From Bacillota bacterium (GTDB taxonomy: Bacteria > Bacillota > Clostridia > Lachnospirales > Lachnospiraceae): a DNA stretch of 7,788 bases. The notes below the pieces were generated by a model. The model saw nothing but the letters and a program-made list of their open reading frames with translations, had not been told where the DNA came from and ran no database searches. Shown in pieces: positions 6,577 through 7,788 of this stretch. The stretch lies in contig JAEWRS010000140.1 in assembly GCA_023398855.1 (NCBI GenBank), forward strand, positions 1 to 7,788, read 5' to 3'. Position 1 is the first letter of the stretch. Every line of letters begins with the position of its first letter. The position numbers and the translations under genes were made by a program.

Positions 6577-6822
6577 CTACCGGTTATAAACCCGGTCAAA
6601 TCTTATTTCCTGCAGCTTTCCAGTCTTTTTGTCAGGAATATAATCAGCCATATAAAAGCTGTTGTCCTCCCTTACTTCAAATATTTTGTTCCAATCTTCT
6701 TCCGGCAGTTCCTCTCCGTCTATAATGATGGCAATTCCCTGATCCCGGTATTTTTTGAGCCCAGCCAGATACTCACCTTCTTTTGTGCGCTCATTCCTTT
6801 CCCTGGCATCCTCTGTTCTCAT
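6577..6822 (-). CDS. Small acidic hypothetical protein (81 aa)
   Basis: I do not recognise the family. The protein is soluble, highly charged, and has no signal peptide or membrane segment. A charged helical N-terminus (about 1-26) is followed by a compact beta-rich part: IAIIIDGEELPEEDWNKIF, then FYMADYIPD and EIRFDRVYNR at the C-terminus, which reads like one small folded domain. The start at 6822 is preferred over the in-frame ATG at 6828 because GGGGGAG (6829-6835) lies 6 nt before the former but touches the latter. It is preceded by the P-loop protein gene with a large hairpin in the 89-nt gap and is probably the last gene of that operon. Codon-like composition and a good ribosome site support a real gene. 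Confidence 0.72.
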   Translation of the reverse strand: MRTEDARERNERTKEGEYLAGLKKYRDQGIAIIIDGEELPEEDWNKIFEVREDNSFYMADYIPDKKTGKLQEIRFDRVYNR

Positions 6823-6828
6823 CCGCAT

Positions 6829-6835
6829 CTCCCCC
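6829..6835 (-). promoter_or_regulatory. Ribosome binding site deciding the small-protein start
   Basis: GGGGGAG on the minus strand. Spacing is 6 nt to the ATG at 6820-6822 and zero to the ATG at 6826-6828, so the shorter 81-residue form is favoured over the 83-residue one. Confidence 0.55.
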
Positions 6836-6856
6836 GTATCATCTCATATGTGCTGC

Positions 6857-6915
6857 TTAGGCCAGGGAGAGAACCACAATGGTATTGCCGTGACACAATC
6901 CCTCCCCTGGCCTAA
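6857..6915 (-). repeat. Intercistronic hairpin beginning at the P-loop gene stop codon
   Basis: TTAGGCCAGGG (6857-6867) pairs with CCCTGGCCTAA (6905-6915), 11 perfect bp, extendable by GAG/CTC past one bulged C, around a loop of about 30 nt. On the minus strand the first arm contains the TAG stop of the P-loop gene and is preceded, not followed, by T7; the exit side reads GCAGCACATATG. It therefore lacks the U-tract of a terminator in either direction. A role as processing or stabilising stem, or in coupling the two genes' expression, is inference. Confidence 0.75.
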
Positions 6916-7529
6916 AAAAACTGTTGGCAAAAGCCTATGATTTCCTCCGTGACAGCAAATGCGTCTACTGAAACCGGAATCCGAAAGATGGGTATCTTAA
7001 GCCTCTTTTGTGCGTTCCTTCTGGCCTCTTCACTGCCAAATGACACGAGAGTCTTCCAGCTCTTTTCCGCTTGATTCCACTTTCCTTCAAACTCCAGAAA
7101 CGCTTCCATCTGCCACTCACTCAAGCTTCCGAGAACAAATTGTCTGTCACATCTTAAAAACTCATCTAAATTCCCTTCCTTTACAGTCCCGTAATCCACA
7201 ATCACAGCCTGATAACCGGACTTTTTACACAAAATCAGAGTATCAATCCCCGCTCTTTCATAATAGTCCGTTTCCAGTATCCGGCAAAACTCTGACAATG
7301 GCCCTTCCTGCGTGCACAGCCTTCTCATGTTCCTGAAATCACCATGACCGTTCCACTCCAGAACTGCACACCTTTTTCGCAGGACCCCGCCAAGATATCC
7401 TGCCGCCATAACCGTAAAATGGGTTCCCCCTACTCCTCTGCCGGTTCCTATAATTCCAATTGTCTCCTGTCTGACCGGCTTTTTATTAGATCGCAAGAGC
7501 TTCCATAGCCTTTTTGCTTTTCCATTCAT
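6912..7529 (-). CDS. MinD/ParA/TadZ-like P-loop protein with degenerate Walker A
   Basis: A 205-residue cytoplasmic protein with the fold pattern of SIMIBI ATPases. A basic N-terminus precedes a first strand and P-loop-like turn IGIIGTGRGVGGTH (24-37). A hydrophobic helix follows, then the A'-like strand CAVLEWNGHGDF (54-65), a Walker-B-like strand AVIVDYGTV (108-116) and a late strand QFVLGSLSEWQ (130-140). Against GKGGVGKTT, both the deviant and the invariant lysine are Gly (G30, G35), so normal ATP hydrolysis is doubtful. TadZ proteins of Tad/Flp pilus systems, including the Eubacterium rectale one, are atypical members of this class and the closest idea, but the receiver domain is absent and no other tad gene is seen here. 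ATG has AAGGA at 10 nt. It starts 17 nt after the preceding stop, so an operon is likely. Confidence 0.75.
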   Translation of the reverse strand: MNGKAKRLWKLLRSNKKPVRQETIGIIGTGRGVGGTHFTVMAAGYLGGVLRKRCAVLEWNGHGDFRNMRRLCTQEGPLSEFCRILETDYYERAGIDTLILCKKSGYQAVIVDYGTVKEGNLDEFLRCDRQFVLGSLSEWQMEAFLEFEGKWNQAEKSWKTLVSFGSEEARRNAQKRLKIPIFRIPVSVDAFAVTEEIIGFCQQFF

Positions 7530-7546
7530 GAGGCGTTTATCCTTTC

Positions 7547-7788
7547 TCAGAGGTACGGTTTATTCTGGAATATACCCAGCCGTTCTGTGATCCAGCCTGC
7601 AATTCCTTTGATCCCCCCTTTTTTCCTGCTCCTTATTTCTAAAATTTCTTCCAGGATTATCCTATAAAAATCTTCTGCCTTTGCATCGAGGACAAAAGGG
7701 TCCGGATAATTGGGGGACTTTAAGCATCGGGAACGAACCGCCTCTTCAGGCAGCCTTATTCTGGTCCAGCCGGCTGCATGGTTATAAA
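7547..7788 (-). CDS. C-terminal end of an unrecognised protein (5' end outside window)
   Basis: One minus-strand frame is open from the window edge (first full codon 7784-7786) to a TGA at 7547-7549, giving the last 79 residues; the other two frames are stopped within 45 nt. The residues run from YNHAAGWTRIRLPEE through SPNYPDPFVLDAKAEDFYR and an amphipathic helix (IILEEILEIRSRKK) to GIAGWITERLGIFQNKPYL. There is no membrane segment. I do not recognise the family. Its 17-nt distance to the P-loop gene, with that gene's ribosome site in the gap, makes it the upstream member of the same operon. Confidence 0.7.
   Translation of the reverse strand, partial: YNHAAGWTRIRLPEEAVRSRCLKSPNYPDPFVLDAKAEDFYRIILEEILEIRSRKKGGIKGIAGWITERLGIFQNKPYL

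Overview
The window looks like a chromosomal piece of a spore-forming Firmicute, most likely a Lachnospiraceae-type Clostridium (Lacrimispora/Hungatella-like). This rests on moderate G+C, strong purine-rich ribosome binding sites (AGGAGG, AGGAAGG), a CwlD-type sporulation amidase, and a cluster of envelope-directed secreted proteins. The genus is inferred from general protein character; no marker gene is present.

Left part (about 1-1300, + strand): the 3' end of a carbohydrate operon. It holds the C-terminal part of a CUT1/MalG-type ABC permease, followed 23 nt later by a sugar phosphate isomerase/epimerase-like TIM barrel. Sugar import is thus coupled to its first isomerisation or epimerisation steps, but the substrate cannot be read from the sequence. 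A long hairpin (1304-1369) separates this operon from the convergent minus-strand genes and fits a shared terminator.

Middle part (1444-6262, - strand), in transcription order: a membrane-anchored family 18 glycosyl hydrolase with a stalk-like domain and an SH3 domain; a lipoprotein metallophosphoesterase starting 34 nt after it; a CwlD-like N-acetylmuramoyl-L-alanine amidase; and a TauE/SafE-type (TSUP) anion exporter. The first three are predicted to act outside the cytoplasmic membrane. Together they suggest a cell-wall or spore-cortex module, with the TSUP gene probably separately expressed.

The 314-bp region in front of the hydrolase (6263-6576) has no convincing gene but is rich in signals. 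It has a TATAAT box with an upstream 8-bp dyad, a leader of about 167 nt, and a perfect 13-bp inverted repeat. That repeat overlaps a second promoter-like element resembling the forespore sigma-G consensus. It is the most intriguing non-coding stretch here.

Right part (6577-7788, - strand): a separate operon with the C-terminal end of an unrecognised protein, a MinD/ParA/TadZ-like P-loop protein whose Walker A lysines are both replaced, and a small acidic conserved-looking protein. A strong intercistronic hairpin lacking a U-tract lies between the last two. No mobile elements, CRISPR arrays, tRNA or rRNA genes were seen.
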